Of a stretch of 64,000 nt of DNA, positions 25,352 to 34,963 are shown piece by piece. Below the pieces are notes generated by a model. It saw only the letters and a program-made list of their open reading frames with translations, did not search any database and had not been told where the DNA came from. How positions within the stretch are numbered: the first letter of the stretch is position 1; each line of letters starts with the position of its first letter. A program made the translations under genes and the position numbers. This stretch comes from JALZKA01 sp963786495 (lineage in GTDB: Bacteria > Actinomycetota > Thermoleophilia > Solirubrobacterales > 70-9): contig CAWAZL010000002.1 of the NCBI GenBank assembly GCA_963786495.1, positions 558,001 to 622,000 of the forward strand. Direction: 5' to 3'.

Positions 25352-26697
25352 AGCAATGCCCTTCTGATGTCGCGGAGCTCGCCGGCGAGGTGAGCCGTGA
25401 AGCGCGCGGCGGCGGCACCGTCGATCACGCGGTGGTCGTACGAGAGCGAGAGCGGGACCATGAGCCGCGGCTTGAAATCCTCCGCCTCCTTGTCCCAGAT
25501 CGGCTGCATCTTCGAGCGGGTCGCACCCAGGATCGCCACCTCGGGCGCGTTGATGATCGGCGTGAAGCTCGTCCCGCCGATACCGCCGAGCGACGAAATC
25601 GTGAACGTCGAGCCGCGCATTTCCTCGGCCGAGATCTTCCCCTCGCGCGCCTTGCCCGAAAGCTCCGTGAGCTCGCCCGCGATCTCCAGAAGTCCCTTGC
25701 GGTCCGCCTCCTTGATCACCGGCACCAAGAGCCCCTGCGGCGTGTCGGCCGCGAAGCCGATGTTGTAGTACCGCTTGATCACGAGCTCGTCTCCGTCGAG
25801 CGAAGAGTTGAACTCCGGGAACTGCCGGAGCGCGCCGACGCAAGCCTTCATCAACAGCGCCACCATCGTCACCTTCACGTCGGTTTGCTCGGAGTTCACC
25901 TCCTTGCGAAACGCCTCGAGGTCGGTGATGTCCGCTTCGTCATTGTGCGTGACGTGCGGGATCATCACCCAATTACGCGACAGCGCCGGGCCGGAGATCT
26001 TCTTCACGCGCGACAGCGCGACCCGCTCGACCTCGCCGTACTTCTCGAAGTCGACCTTCGGCCACGGCGCAAGGTTCAGGCCGGGTATTCCGGCGGCCGG
26101 CGCGTCCGCCTGTGCGGGCTTGTCCTTCGCCGTCTTGACGTCCTCCTTGAGGATGCGCCCCTTCCGCCCCGAGCCCTTGACATTCGCCAAGTCGACCCCG
26201 AGCTCTCGAGCCATCCGCCGCACGCCAGGCCCGGCATAGAGCGTGTCGCCGCCCTTACCAGCGGCGACTGGGGGGTCAGGCACCTTGTCTGAGGCGGGCT
26301 CATCTGCCTCGGCGGCGCCGGAGCCAGACCCCGCGTCCGGTGCATCGTCGTCGGCGGACTCTTCGCCCGACGGCACGGACTCCTCGTCGACTGAGGGGTC
26401 AGGCACCTTGTCCGTTGCGGGCTCATCTGCCTCGGCAGCGTCGGAGCCAGACCCCGCGTCCGGTGCTTCCCCCTCCTCCAGCACGAGGATCGGCGATCCC
26501 TCGCTCACCTTGTCGTTCACCGAGACGAGGATCTCCTTCACCTTCCCGGCCTCAGGCGACGGCACGTCCATCGTCGCCTTGTCGGATTCGAGCGTGACGA
26601 GCGCCTGCTCGACCTCCACCTCGTCACCTTCAGAGACCAAGATCTCGATCACGGGGACCTCGTCGAAATCGCCGATGTCCGGAACCTTCACCTCCAT
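25348..26697 (-). CDS. aceF: Dihydrolipoamide acetyltransferase, pyruvate dehydrogenase E2
   Basis: The E2 core of the pyruvate dehydrogenase complex (449 residues). It has one lipoyl domain (1-75, Lys40 in ESDKATMD), a long acidic linker (about 76-165) with two copies of the 61-bp repeat, a peripheral subunit-binding domain (AGPGVRRMARELGVDLANVK, then GSGRKGRILKED) and a catalytic domain ending in SLSYDHRVIDGAAAARF, with the His and Asp of the acetyltransferase centre. ATG 26697 overlaps the aceE stop (TGATG). It resembles E2p more than the succinyl or branched-chain types because the preceding gene is AceE. Its lipoyl domain is nearly identical to that of the following lpd gene. Confidence 0.95.
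   Translation of the reverse strand: MEVKVPDIGDFDEVPVIEILVSEGDEVEVEQALVTLESDKATMDVPSPEAGKVKEILVSVNDKVSEGSPILVLEEGEAPDAGSGSDAAEADEPATDKVPDPSVDEESVPSGEESADDDAPDAGSGSGAAEADEPASDKVPDPPVAAGKGGDTLYAGPGVRRMARELGVDLANVKGSGRKGRILKEDVKTAKDKPAQADAPAAGIPGLNLAPWPKVDFEKYGEVERVALSRVKKISGPALSRNWVMIPHVTHNDEADITDLEAFRKEVNSEQTDVKVTMVALLMKACVGALRQFPEFNSSLDGDELVIKRYYNIGFAADTPQGLLVPVIKEADRKGLLEIAGELTELSGKAREGKISAEEMRGSTFTISSLGGIGGTSFTPIINAPEVAILGATRSKMQPIWDKEAEDFKPRLMVPLSLSYDHRVIDGAAAARFTAHLAGELRDIRRALL
26272..26332. repeat. 61-bp coding repeat, copy B, in the aceF linker
   Basis: Left 13-mer GGGGTCAGGCACC (26272-26284), right 13-mer GGAGCCAGACCCC (26320-26332), total 61 bp. The coding strand gives GSGSGAAEADEPASDKVPDP, in the same frame as the other copies. 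It is 62 bp from copy C. Confidence 0.88.
26395..26455. repeat. 61-bp coding repeat, copy C, in the aceF linker
   Basis: Left 13-mer GGGGTCAGGCACC (26395-26407), right 13-mer GGAGCCAGACCCC (26443-26455), total 61 bp. The coding strand gives GSGSDAAEADEPATDKVPDP. Its internal sequence is closest to copy A in lpd, which suggests recent copying or conversion between the two neighbouring genes. Confidence 0.88.
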
Positions 26698-29336
26698 CAG
26701 CTCACCGCCGGGTCCGGCCGATCCACATCGATCCCGTACTTCTTGATCGCCTCGGCAACCACCTTGCCGTCGACCTCCCCCTCGCGCTCCAGGGCGCGAA
26801 GCGCCGTGACCGCCACGTGGTGGCGGTCGACCTCGAAGAAGCTCCGCAGGTGCTTGCGGAGGTCCGAGCGGCCGAAGCCGTCGGTGCCCAGCACTTCGTA
26901 GCGCGCGCCGACCCATTCGCGGATGCCGTCGGGCAGCGCCTTCATGTAATCGGTCGCGGCGACCACAGGCGCGTCGCTTTCACCGAGGCACTCCTCGACC
27001 CACGTCTTCCCGGCTTCGCCGCGCAGCCGCGCCTCGCGCTCACGAGCCAGCCCGTCGCGGCGGAGTTGCGTAAACGAGGTGACGCTCCAAACCTCCGCGG
27101 CCACGTCGAAGTCATCGGCCAATAGCTCTGCTGCCGCCTCGACCTCGCGCAGGATCGTGCCGGAGCCGAGCAGGCGCACCTTTGCCCCCTCCGCCTCGAC
27201 GACGCGGTGCATGCCGCGCAGGATTCCCTCCTCCGCGCCGTCCGGGATCGGCGGGTGTGGGTAGTTCTCGTTCATGACCGTCAGGTAGTAGAAGACGTCC
27301 TCCTGCTCGCCGACCATGCGCCGGAGGCCGTCATGGACGATCACGGCGAGCTCGTATGCGTAGGCGGGGTCGTAAGCCACACAGTTCGGGATCGTCGAGG
27401 CGAGGATGTGCGAGTGGCCGTCCTCGTGCTGAAGGCCCTCGCCATTCAGTGTCGTCCGGCCGGCGGTGCCGCCGATCAGAAAGCCGCGAGCCCGCGAGTC
27501 GCCGGCCGCCCACGCCAGGTCGCCGATCCGCTGGAACCCGAACATTGAGTAGTAGATGTAGAACGGAACCATCTGGAGGCCGTGGTTCGAGTACGACGTT
27601 GCGGCTGCGATCCACGAGGAAAACGCGCCGGCCTCGGTGATGCCCTCCTGAAGCACCTGCCCCTTCTTGTCCTCGCGGTAGAACATGAGAGACCCCGCAT
27701 CCTCGGGCTCGTAGAGCTGGCCTACATGTGAGTAGATGCCCAGCTGGCGGAACATCCCCTCCATGCCGAAAGTCCGCGTTTCGTCGGGGATGATGGGGAC
27801 TATCCGCGGTCCCATCTCCTTGTCACGAAGGAGCGCAGCGAGAACCCGGACGTACGCCATCGTGGTCGAGATCTCACGCTCGTCCGTACCGTCGAGCTGC
27901 GACTGGAAGGTCTCCAGCGGTGGCACCGTCAAGGGCTCGTCGACCTTGCGCTTACGGACCGGAAGCGAGCCGCCGAGCTTCTTGCGGCGCTCGGTGAGGT
28001 AACGGATCTCGTCCGAGTCATCCCCGGGCCGGTGGTAGGAGAGGTCCGCGATTTCCTCGTCGGAGATGTCGAGCTCGAAGCGATCCCGGAAGGCAGCGAG
28101 CGCCTCCTCGTTCATCTTTTTCTGGCTATGGGTGATGTTCTGGCCCTCGCCGGCCTCCCCCATCCCGTAGCCCTTGATCGTCTTCGCCAGGATCACCGTC
28201 GGCCGGCGGCTCGCGCCCTGGGCCGCGGCGTATGCGGCATACACCTTCTTGGGGTCGTGGCCGCCGCGGTTGAGTGCCCAGATCTCCTCGTCGGTCATGT
28301 CCTCGACGCGATCTGCAAGCTCGTCGTAGGCGCCGAAGAACTTCTCGCGGACGTAGGCGCCGTCGCGGGCCTTGTAGGTCTGGTACTCGCCGTCAACAGC
28401 TTCTTCCATGCGCCGCACCAAAAGCCCGTCGTGGTCCTCGGCCAGGAGCGGATCCCAGCGATCGCCCCAGACCACCTTGATCACGTTCCAGCCCGCGCCG
28501 CGGAAGATCGTCTCCAACTCCTGGATGATCTTGCCGTTGCCGTGGACCGGGCCGTCAAGGCGCTGGAGGTTGCAGTTGACGACAAAGACGAGGTTTGAGA
28601 GCTTCTCGCGGCCCGCCAGGCCGATTGCACCGAGCGACTCCGGCTCGTCTGTCTCGCCGTCGCCGAGGAAGCACCAGATCTTCCGGTTCTTGGTCTCGGC
28701 GAGACCCCGATCCTCGAGATAGCGGGCGAAGCGCGCCTGGTAGATGGCCATGATCGGCCCAAGGCCCATCGAGACCGTCGGGAACTGCCAGAAGTCCGGC
28801 ATCAGCCACGGGTGCGGATAGGACGAGAGCCCACTCTCTTTCGAGACCTCCTGGCGGAAGCCGTCGAGTTGTTCTTCGGTCAGCCGGCCCTCGAGGTACG
28901 CGCGGGCGTAGATGCCGGGCGACGAGTGGCCCTGGATGTACACGAGGTCGCCGCCGTGCTCGTCCGACGGTGCCCGCCAGAAATGATTGAAGCCGATCTC
29001 ATAGAGAAGCGCGGCTGACTGGAACGAGGCGATGTGGCCGCCCAGCTCAGAGGACTCCTTGTTCGCGCGCAGGATCATCGCGATCGCGTTCCAGCGCACG
29101 AGCGACCGCACGCGGCGCTCGATCGCCGGGTCGCCGGGGAGCGGCGGCTCCTCGTCGACGTGGATCGTGTTCACGTAGGGGGTCGGCCCGACGTACTCGA
29201 TCGCGGCGCCCTTGCCGCGCGCGCGCTCGACGACTCGCTCGACCAGGTCGTGGGCGCGCCGGGGCCCGTCGTTCTCCACGACGGCGTCGAGGGCCTCGAG
29301 CCACTCCTCAGTCTCGACTGCGTCGATATCGGCCAC
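26697..29336 (-). CDS. aceE: Pyruvate dehydrogenase E1, homodimeric type
   Basis: Thiamine-diphosphate enzyme (about 879 residues, normal for AceE) that decarboxylates pyruvate and acetylates the lipoyl arm of AceF. The ThDP/Mg block is CFLGDGETDEPESLGAIGLA, continuing to VFVVNCNLQRLDGPV. Other AceE-type landmarks are the N-terminal YVNTIHVDEEPPLPGD, NKESSELGGHIASFQSAA, VYIQGHSSPGIYARAYLEGR, AKTIKGYGMG, PIIPDETRTFGMEGMFRQLG, GRTTLNGEGLQHEDGHS and NENYPHPPIPDG. GTG 29336 is chosen; a longer frame to 29381 would overlap the divergent gene. It is the first gene of aceE-aceF-lpd-cupin. Confidence 0.96.
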   Translation of the reverse strand: MADIDAVETEEWLEALDAVVENDGPRRAHDLVERVVERARGKGAAIEYVGPTPYVNTIHVDEEPPLPGDPAIERRVRSLVRWNAIAMILRANKESSELGGHIASFQSAALLYEIGFNHFWRAPSDEHGGDLVYIQGHSSPGIYARAYLEGRLTEEQLDGFRQEVSKESGLSSYPHPWLMPDFWQFPTVSMGLGPIMAIYQARFARYLEDRGLAETKNRKIWCFLGDGETDEPESLGAIGLAGREKLSNLVFVVNCNLQRLDGPVHGNGKIIQELETIFRGAGWNVIKVVWGDRWDPLLAEDHDGLLVRRMEEAVDGEYQTYKARDGAYVREKFFGAYDELADRVEDMTDEEIWALNRGGHDPKKVYAAYAAAQGASRRPTVILAKTIKGYGMGEAGEGQNITHSQKKMNEEALAAFRDRFELDISDEEIADLSYHRPGDDSDEIRYLTERRKKLGGSLPVRKRKVDEPLTVPPLETFQSQLDGTDEREISTTMAYVRVLAALLRDKEMGPRIVPIIPDETRTFGMEGMFRQLGIYSHVGQLYEPEDAGSLMFYREDKKGQVLQEGITEAGAFSSWIAAATSYSNHGLQMVPFYIYYSMFGFQRIGDLAWAAGDSRARGFLIGGTAGRTTLNGEGLQHEDGHSHILASTIPNCVAYDPAYAYELAVIVHDGLRRMVGEQEDVFYYLTVMNENYPHPPIPDGAEEGILRGMHRVVEAEGAKVRLLGSGTILREVEAAAELLADDFDVAAEVWSVTSFTQLRRDGLAREREARLRGEAGKTWVEECLGESDAPVVAATDYMKALPDGIREWVGARYEVLGTDGFGRSDLRKHLRSFFEVDRHHVAVTALRALEREGEVDGKVVAEAIKKYGIDVDRPDPAVS

Positions 29337-29393
29337 TTCGAGCAGACTACCCACGAGACGCGCATGGCAGCCAGAGACCACGAGGACCTAGGA

Positions 29394-31335
29394 ATGGACC
29401 GGCCGATCACGCGCCGAGACTTCCTGGACGGTGTTGCGGTCGGCGCCGGGGCGCTGACGCTCGGCGGCTTGCTCCAAGCCTGTGATCTGGGCGGGAGCGA
29501 CGGGCAGCCGGCCGGCCCTGGCGCCATCCCGCTCCCCGAGGAGGTCACAGGCCTCCGCGGCCTCACCGACAGGTCGTTCGAGGTCCCGCATCGCCTTCGC
29601 GACGGCACGTTCTGGGAGTCGGCGCCGGAGCCGGTGGACACTGGCGAGCACTACGACCTGATCGTCGTCGGCGCGGGCATCAGCGGTCTGGCCGCCGCCC
29701 GCTACTGGCAGCGCCTCGAAGGCGAAGAGGCGAAGATCCTCATCCTCGATCCGCTCGAGCAGCCGGGCGGCCACGCGGCCCAGAACAACTTCACCGCCAA
29801 CGGCGAGGGAGGCGGTGCGCGAACGCTGATCGGCTACGGCGGCTCGCAGACCATCGACTCGCCGTCCGCCTACGCGCGGCCCGCGGCGGAGCTCCTGGAC
29901 GACATCGGGATCGACGTTGAAAGCTTCGACCGCTACTTCGATTCCGGCTTCAACCAGCGCTTCAGCCTCGAACGCGGCACTTTCTTCGACGAGGAGACGT
30001 ACGGGCAGGACCATCTGGCAGTCGGCTCCCAGAAGCGAGGTCGTGAGGGACGCGCCGCTGAGCCGCCGGACGAAGCTGGAGCTTGCGCGCCTGGAGCAGC
30101 GACCGCCGAACCCGTACGCGGAGCTGGGCGACGCGGAGGCGAAGGCCGAGCTTGCAGAGCTGACCTACCTGGAGTTCCTCGAGCGTCACGGCGGCCTCGG
30201 GGAGGAGGCGCTGGGCTACCTGCAGCGCATCACCGACGACGAGTGGGGCTACGGCATCGACGCGGTTGGCGCGATCGACGCCTGGGGGGACGGCTATCCG
30301 GGGATGACCGGGATGGGCCTCGACCTCTCGCGGCCCGACCCGGCGAACTCGCCGTCGGAGTGGAAGCTCTGGAACGCGAGCGACCGCTACATCCACCACT
30401 TCCCGCAGGGGAACGCCGGCATCACACGCTCGCTTATCCGACGGCTGATTCCCGTCGCAGTCCCCGGCAAGGGAATGGAGACGATCCCGCTAGCCGAGCT
30501 GGACTACCCCGAACTCGACTCCGAGGGACACGACGTGCGGATCAGGATGCGAAGCCCCGTCGTCAGAGTGCGAAACGACGGCGATGAGGTCGAGGTCGTC
30601 TTCGCCGATGGCGACGAGCTTCGGAGCGTTCGCGGTAGCCAGGCCGTGCTCGCCTGCTGGAACACGATGATCCCCTACATCTGCGACGAGCTCTCGGAGG
30701 AGCAGAGCGAGGCGCTTTCGTTCGCGACCAAGCTCTCGCTCGTCTACGCGAACGTGCAGATCCGCAACTGGGAGGCGTTCGAAAAGCTCGGCGTCCACTA
30801 CGTGTTCTGCCCGAACATGTACTGGTCGTCGATCGAGACGGACTACCCCGTGTCGATGGGCGCCTACGAGTTCCCCGACTCCCCCTCGGAACCGATGGTG
30901 CTCCACCTCGTCCGCGCGATGACGAAGCCGGGGCTGAGCCCGCGCAACCAGGGCAAGGCGGGCAGGGCTGAGTTGATGGCGACGCCGTTCGCCGAGATCG
31001 AGGAGCGAACCCGCGATCAGCTCAACCGCATCCTCGGGCCGGGCGGATTCGACGCGGCGCGCGACATCGAGGCGATCACCGTCAACCGCTGGGCACACGG
31101 CTACGCGTACGAGTACACGCGACCCTGGGACGCCTTCTGGCCCTACGGCCCCCTTCCCAGCGTCACGGCCCGAAAGCCAGTCGGCCGGATCGCGATCGCC
31201 AACTCGGACTCGGCGCCACGCGCCTACGCAGATTCAGCGATGGACATGGCATGGCGCGCGGTCTGCGAGCTATTGGGCCGCGACCCGGGCCCGGTCGCCA
31301 GAGGGGTCGACGGAGTCGATCCGTCGCGTTTCTAA
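29394..31335 (+). pseudogene. Tat-exported FAD-dependent amine oxidoreductase (spermidine dehydrogenase-like), one frameshift
   Basis: A flavoprotein of about 645 residues whose frame breaks near 30027. The first frame runs from ATG 29394 (MDRPITRRDFLDGVAVGAGA): a twin-arginine signal with lipobox-like LLQAC, then the FAD-binding VVGAGISGLAAARYWQ. The second frame, one base ahead, carries SEVVRDAPLSRRTKLELARL to the C-terminus (RAYADSAMDMAWRAVCELLG). Homologues of this length with ITRRDFLNG-type Tat signals are annotated as spermidine dehydrogenase or NAD(P)-binding proteins. The downstream part shows no decay or stop codons, so a single inserted base in the assembly is likelier than true loss. 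It is divergent from aceE. Confidence 0.75.
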
Positions 31336-31337
31336 AC

Positions 31338-31376
31338 GGGGTCAGGCACGCTTTAGATTCGGGCTGGAGCTAAAGC
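31338..31376. terminator. REP-like 13-mer plus hairpin between convergent genes
   Basis: GGGGTCAGGCAC (31338-31349) is the left-end motif of the 61-bp repeat family. It is followed directly by a perfect 7-bp stem, GCTTTAG (31350-31356) and CTAAAGC (31370-31376). The second arm overlaps the stop of the MaoC gene. The position between two convergent stops suits a bidirectional terminator. Confidence 0.55.
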
Positions 31377-32239
31377 TGCTTGGCGGTGCCCGCCAGGTGC
31401 GGCTCGTCGCCCGAGCGCACGCCGAAGCTGATGGCGCCGTCCGCCTCGCCCGATGTGAATTCGACCTTCGAGGGCAGAAGGATCGGCCGCTTGAAGGCGA
31501 CCTCGACCTCGAACGCCCCGGGCAGGCGTGACTCGAGCGCTGCCACGCAGCGTGCCTTCGTCCACATCCCGTGCGCGATCTGGCGTGGGAAGCCAAGCGC
31601 CTTCGCGGTCAGGCCGTACATGTGGATCGGGTTGCGGTCGCCCGAGACGCCGCCGTAGCTTCGGCCGAGGTCGCTTGGTAGCGGCCACTCGGCTTCAGCC
31701 GCGAGGTCCGGGTCGAACGAAGGTCCTGAGTCGCTCGCCGACTCTGAGCCCTTGCCGCGACGAAGGTTGGTGCTCTCGGAGACCCAGACCTCCTCGCCCC
31801 CGGAACTCACGGACGTCTGAAGCGCGAAGGTCTTGCCCTTGGGGTGCGGCTGGAGCTCTCCCGCGCTGACGCGGATGTCGAGCTTCTCCGTCGCCTCGAT
31901 CGGCCGGCGTTGCTCGATCCGGTTCTGGACGTGGACCAGGCCGACCGCCGGGAAGGGGAAGTCGCCCTGGGTCATCAGAGCCATGTGGAGGGGGAAGGCG
32001 AGAATGTGCGGGTAGGTCGCCGGAATGGCGTCGCGCATGGTGAAGCCGCAAACGCGGCAGTACTCGGCGAGGCGTTCGGTGTCGATGCCGACGTTCTCGA
32101 GAGCCAGTTCGGTGTCCGGCATGTCGCCGCCGCCGCCAGCGACGAAGGGCAAGCGCCCGGCGAGGGGCAGGGATCCCAGCGCGGCGCGTCCGTAAAGGCC
32201 GAGCGTGCCGGGAGGGCCGTCGAGTGTGCGAGATGTCAT
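31370..32239 (-). CDS. htdX: MaoC-type 3-hydroxyacyl dehydratase, HtdX-like
   Basis: A double-hotdog hydratase of 289 residues acting on 3-hydroxyacyl-CoA or -ACP thioesters. The C-terminal hotdog carries the hydratase-2 motif YGGVSGDRNPIHMYGLTAKA with the catalytic Asp and His, then FPRQIAHGMWTKA. The N-terminal hotdog is degenerate (HMALMTQGDFPFPAVGLVHV). ATG 32239 overlaps the stop of the fabG4-like gene (ATGA). The order htdX-fabG4-fadA2-fadE matches Mycobacterium tuberculosis Rv0241c-Rv0244c. A chain-modifying role in fatty acid or lipid metabolism is inferred from that. Confidence 0.85.
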   Translation of the reverse strand: MTSRTLDGPPGTLGLYGRAALGSLPLAGRLPFVAGGGGDMPDTELALENVGIDTERLAEYCRVCGFTMRDAIPATYPHILAFPLHMALMTQGDFPFPAVGLVHVQNRIEQRRPIEATEKLDIRVSAGELQPHPKGKTFALQTSVSSGGEEVWVSESTNLRRGKGSESASDSGPSFDPDLAAEAEWPLPSDLGRSYGGVSGDRNPIHMYGLTAKALGFPRQIAHGMWTKARCVAALESRLPGAFEVEVAFKRPILLPSKVEFTSGEADGAISFGVRSGDEPHLAGTAKQL

Positions 32240-33645
32240 GCGCCCAAGAGGCTCTGGCCGCAGACGCGGACTACGTTGCCGTTCACGCCGGCCGAGCCCG
32301 GGCTGGCGAACCAGGCGATCGCCTCGGCCACGTCGAGCGGCAGACCGCCCTGAAGCATCGAGTTCATGCGCCGCCCCGCCTCGCGGGTCGGGACGGGCAT
32401 CGCCTTGGTCATCGCGGTCTCGATGAAGCCCGGGGCGACGGCATTGATGGTCACATTGGCACCACGGACGACGGCCGCCATCGACTCGACGCGGCCGATC
32501 ACGCCGGCCTTCGAAGTCGAGTAGTTCGTCTGACCGGCGTTGCCGGCGATTCCGGAGATCGATGAGACGCCGATCAGGCGCCCGTTCGGCCGGATCAGAT
32601 CGCGTTCGAGCAAGCCGTCGTCGATCCGCTCCTGCGCGGAGAGGTTGATGTCCACGAGGAGGTCCCACATCTCGGCGTCCATTCGGCCGAGCGTCTTGTC
32701 GCGCGTGACGCCGGCGTTGTGGACGACGACGTCGACGCCCTCGTGCTCGGAGGCGAGATGGTCCGCGATGCGGGCGGGCGCGCCTTCCTCCGTGATGTCG
32801 ACGGCGAGGGCCGAGCCGCCGATCTGGCCAGCGACGGTGTTGAGATCTTCCTCGAGCGCCGGCACATCGAGGCCCACCACATGTGCGCCGTCACGCGAGA
32901 GGACATCCGCAATTGCGGCGCCGATGCCCCGCGAGGCGCCGGTGACGAGGGCGACCTTGCCGTGAAGTGGCTTTTCCCAGTCGAGCGCGGGGATCTCGGC
33001 GACTGGCTCGGTGATCCGCATGACCTGGCCTGAGACGTAGGCCGAGCGCGGCGACAGCATGAAGCGAAGGGTCGAGTCGATCGCCTCTTCAGAGCCGTGG
33101 TCCACCTGGATGAGCTGAGCGGATGCGCCCTTGCGGACCTCCTTCCCGACAGAGCGGGTGAAGCCCTCCAGCGCGCGCTGCGCCGTCGCCTCGCGCGGCG
33201 AGCCGCACGAGGCGGGGATGGAACCGAGCACCACAACTCGCCCGGAGGTCTGAACGGCGCGGATCGTGGGGTGAAAGAACTCCCAGAGCTCACGCAGGTC
33301 CGCCGAGTCGTCGATTCCGGAGGCGTCGAAGACGAGAGCCTTGAAGCGCTGGTCCCCCGCCACGTCCGGGTTCCAGACGCCGGCGTCGAGGCCGGCATTG
33401 CCGGCCGCTGTGCGGACCTCGCCCTCGAGCTCGGTCTTGACGCTCACGCCTGCTCCGGCCAGGACGCGCGCGACCGAGCCGGCAAGGCGGCCGCCGGGTG
33501 CGGCACCGAGGAGCACTTCGCCCTCGATTAGGGGTGCGCCGGGCTCGTAGCGGTCGAGGTCCACGGGCTGAGGCAGGCCGACGTTCCCGGCGACGAAGCC
33601 GCCGATGCCGCTGTTGACGACGCGTGAGTACAGATCTTCAGGCAT
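32236..33645 (-). CDS. fabG4: High-molecular-weight 3-oxoacyl reductase, FabG4-like
   Basis: A 469-residue reductase, about twice the length of ordinary FabG. The N-terminal ~215 residues are a Rossmann-like domain without a proper GxxxGxG motif or catalytic Tyr-Lys (VLLGAAPGGRLAGSVARVLA). The C-terminal domain is a full short-chain dehydrogenase: VTGASRGIGAAIADVLSRDG (NAD(P) site), VHNAGVTRDKTLGRMDAEMW, Ser in GVSSISG and Tyr-Lys in NYSTSKAGVIG. This architecture is that of Mycobacterium FabG4 (Rv0242c, NADH-dependent 3-oxoacyl-CoA reductase). A GTAGGAGC ribosome site precedes ATG 33645. Confidence 0.9.
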   Translation of the reverse strand: MPEDLYSRVVNSGIGGFVAGNVGLPQPVDLDRYEPGAPLIEGEVLLGAAPGGRLAGSVARVLAGAGVSVKTELEGEVRTAAGNAGLDAGVWNPDVAGDQRFKALVFDASGIDDSADLRELWEFFHPTIRAVQTSGRVVVLGSIPASCGSPREATAQRALEGFTRSVGKEVRKGASAQLIQVDHGSEEAIDSTLRFMLSPRSAYVSGQVMRITEPVAEIPALDWEKPLHGKVALVTGASRGIGAAIADVLSRDGAHVVGLDVPALEEDLNTVAGQIGGSALAVDITEEGAPARIADHLASEHEGVDVVVHNAGVTRDKTLGRMDAEMWDLLVDINLSAQERIDDGLLERDLIRPNGRLIGVSSISGIAGNAGQTNYSTSKAGVIGRVESMAAVVRGANVTINAVAPGFIETAMTKAMPVPTREAGRRMNSMLQGGLPLDVAEAIAWFASPGSAGVNGNVVRVCGQSLLGA

Positions 33646-33654
33646 AGCTTGCTC

Positions 33655-34932
33655 CTACCTCTCCAGGATCGCGACGACGCCTTGGCCGCCGGCGGCGCAG
33701 ATCGAGATCAGGCCGCGGCCCTCGCCGCGCTCTGAAAGCGCCTTGGCGAGCGAGGCGACGATGCGCCCGCCCGTCGCGGCAAAGGGGTGGCCGGCGCCAA
33801 GCGAGCCGCCGTTCACGTTCAGCTTCGTCCGGTCGATCTCGCCGAGCGGCGCCTCGAGGCCCAGGCGCTGCTTGCAGAAGACCGGGTCCTCCCACGCCTT
33901 GAGGGTGCAGAGCACCTGCGCGGCGAACGCCTCGTGGATTTCGTAGAGGTCGAAGTCCTGGAGGGTCAGTCCGTTGCGCTCGAGCATCCGAGGCACGGCG
34001 TAAGCAGGGGCCATGAGGAGGCCTTCCTTCTTGCCGACGTAGTCGATCGCCGCGACTTCAGCGTCGACGAAGCGGGCAAGCGGCGCGATGCCGTGTCCCG
34101 AAGCCCACTCCTCGGTGCCCAGAAGGACGGCCGAGGCGCCGTCGGAGAGCGGGGTCGAGTTGCCCGCGGTCATCGTGCCGTCCTCGCCGCCGAAGACCGG
34201 CTTGAGCTTGGCCAGGCCCTCAACTGTCGCATCGGGGCGCAGGTTGCCGTCACGCTCGAGTCCGAGGTACGGGGTCACGAGGTCATCCATGAAGCCCCTG
34301 TCGTATGCGGCGGCGAGGTGCTGGTGGCTTGCCGCGGCAAGCTCGTCCTGCTCTTCGCGTTCGAGGCCCCATTCCTTCGCCATCAGCGAGGTGTGCTCGC
34401 CCATCGAAAGGCCGGTGCGCGGCTCGGCGTTGCGTGGAAAGTCGGGGACGATCTGGCTGGGGCGAATCTTGGTGAGCGCCTTGATCCGGTCGGTGGTCGA
34501 ACGGGCGGCGTTCGCCTCCAGCAGGATCTCGCGCAGGTCGTCGTTCAGCGCAATCGGCGCGTCTGACGTCGTATCCGAGCCGCCTGCGATGGCCGAGTCC
34601 GCCTGGCCCAGAGCGATCTTGTTCGCGACCAGGATCGCTGCCTCCAGGCCGGTGCCACACGCCTGCCCGACGTCGAAGGCGGGAGTCTCAGGCGCAAGCT
34701 TGGTGCCGAGCACGGACTCGCGGGTGAGGTTGATGTCCCGCGCGTGCTTCAGGACGGCGCCTGCCGCTACTTCGCCCAGGCGCTCGCCCTCGAGGCCGTG
34801 GTTCGAGGCGAGCCCGTCAAGGACCGTAGTCAGCATGTCCTGGTTCGACGCCTTCGCGTACTGCGCGTTCGAGCGCGCGAAGGGAATGCGATTTCCCCCG
34901 AGGACGAATACGGGGCGGGTCTTTTCGGTCAA
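33655..34932 (-). CDS. fadA2: Acetyl-CoA acetyltransferase / 3-ketoacyl-CoA thiolase, FadA2-like
   Basis: A biosynthetic/degradative thiolase of 425 residues. The nucleophilic Cys is in VGQACGTGLEAAILVANKI; the GGSLGAGHPFAATGGRIV block holds the His, and the C-terminal CAAGGQGVVAILER holds the second Cys. NVNGG and YEIHEAFAAQVL are also typical. Length and the long insert in the first half match FadA2/FadI-type trifunctional-complex thiolases. It sits nine bases upstream of fabG4 in the same operon. Together with the dehydrogenases upstream the cluster could run a full beta-oxidation cycle, though the hydratase/reductase here are of the R-hydroxyacyl type, which points to chain building or remodelling. 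Confidence 0.9.
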   Translation of the reverse strand: MTEKTRPVFVLGGNRIPFARSNAQYAKASNQDMLTTVLDGLASNHGLEGERLGEVAAGAVLKHARDINLTRESVLGTKLAPETPAFDVGQACGTGLEAAILVANKIALGQADSAIAGGSDTTSDAPIALNDDLREILLEANAARSTTDRIKALTKIRPSQIVPDFPRNAEPRTGLSMGEHTSLMAKEWGLEREEQDELAAASHQHLAAAYDRGFMDDLVTPYLGLERDGNLRPDATVEGLAKLKPVFGGEDGTMTAGNSTPLSDGASAVLLGTEEWASGHGIAPLARFVDAEVAAIDYVGKKEGLLMAPAYAVPRMLERNGLTLQDFDLYEIHEAFAAQVLCTLKAWEDPVFCKQRLGLEAPLGEIDRTKLNVNGGSLGAGHPFAATGGRIVASLAKALSERGEGRGLISICAAGGQGVVAILER

Positions 34933-34963
34933 GGCGTCTCCTTTTGTTCAAGCGAGCTTGATA

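Noticed and set aside
23417..25393. 658-codon open frame on the plus strand opposite lpd
   Set aside because: It is an antisense shadow of a high-GC gene: the minus-strand product has every E3 motif, while this frame has Arg/Leu/Asp-rich low-complexity sequence and no family.
26272..26455. The 61-bp repeats as simple shared ancestry of lipoyl linkers
   Set aside because: This could explain aceF and lpd alone, but the same 61-bp unit with the same ends is in an unrelated gene and its ends recur in intergenic DNA.
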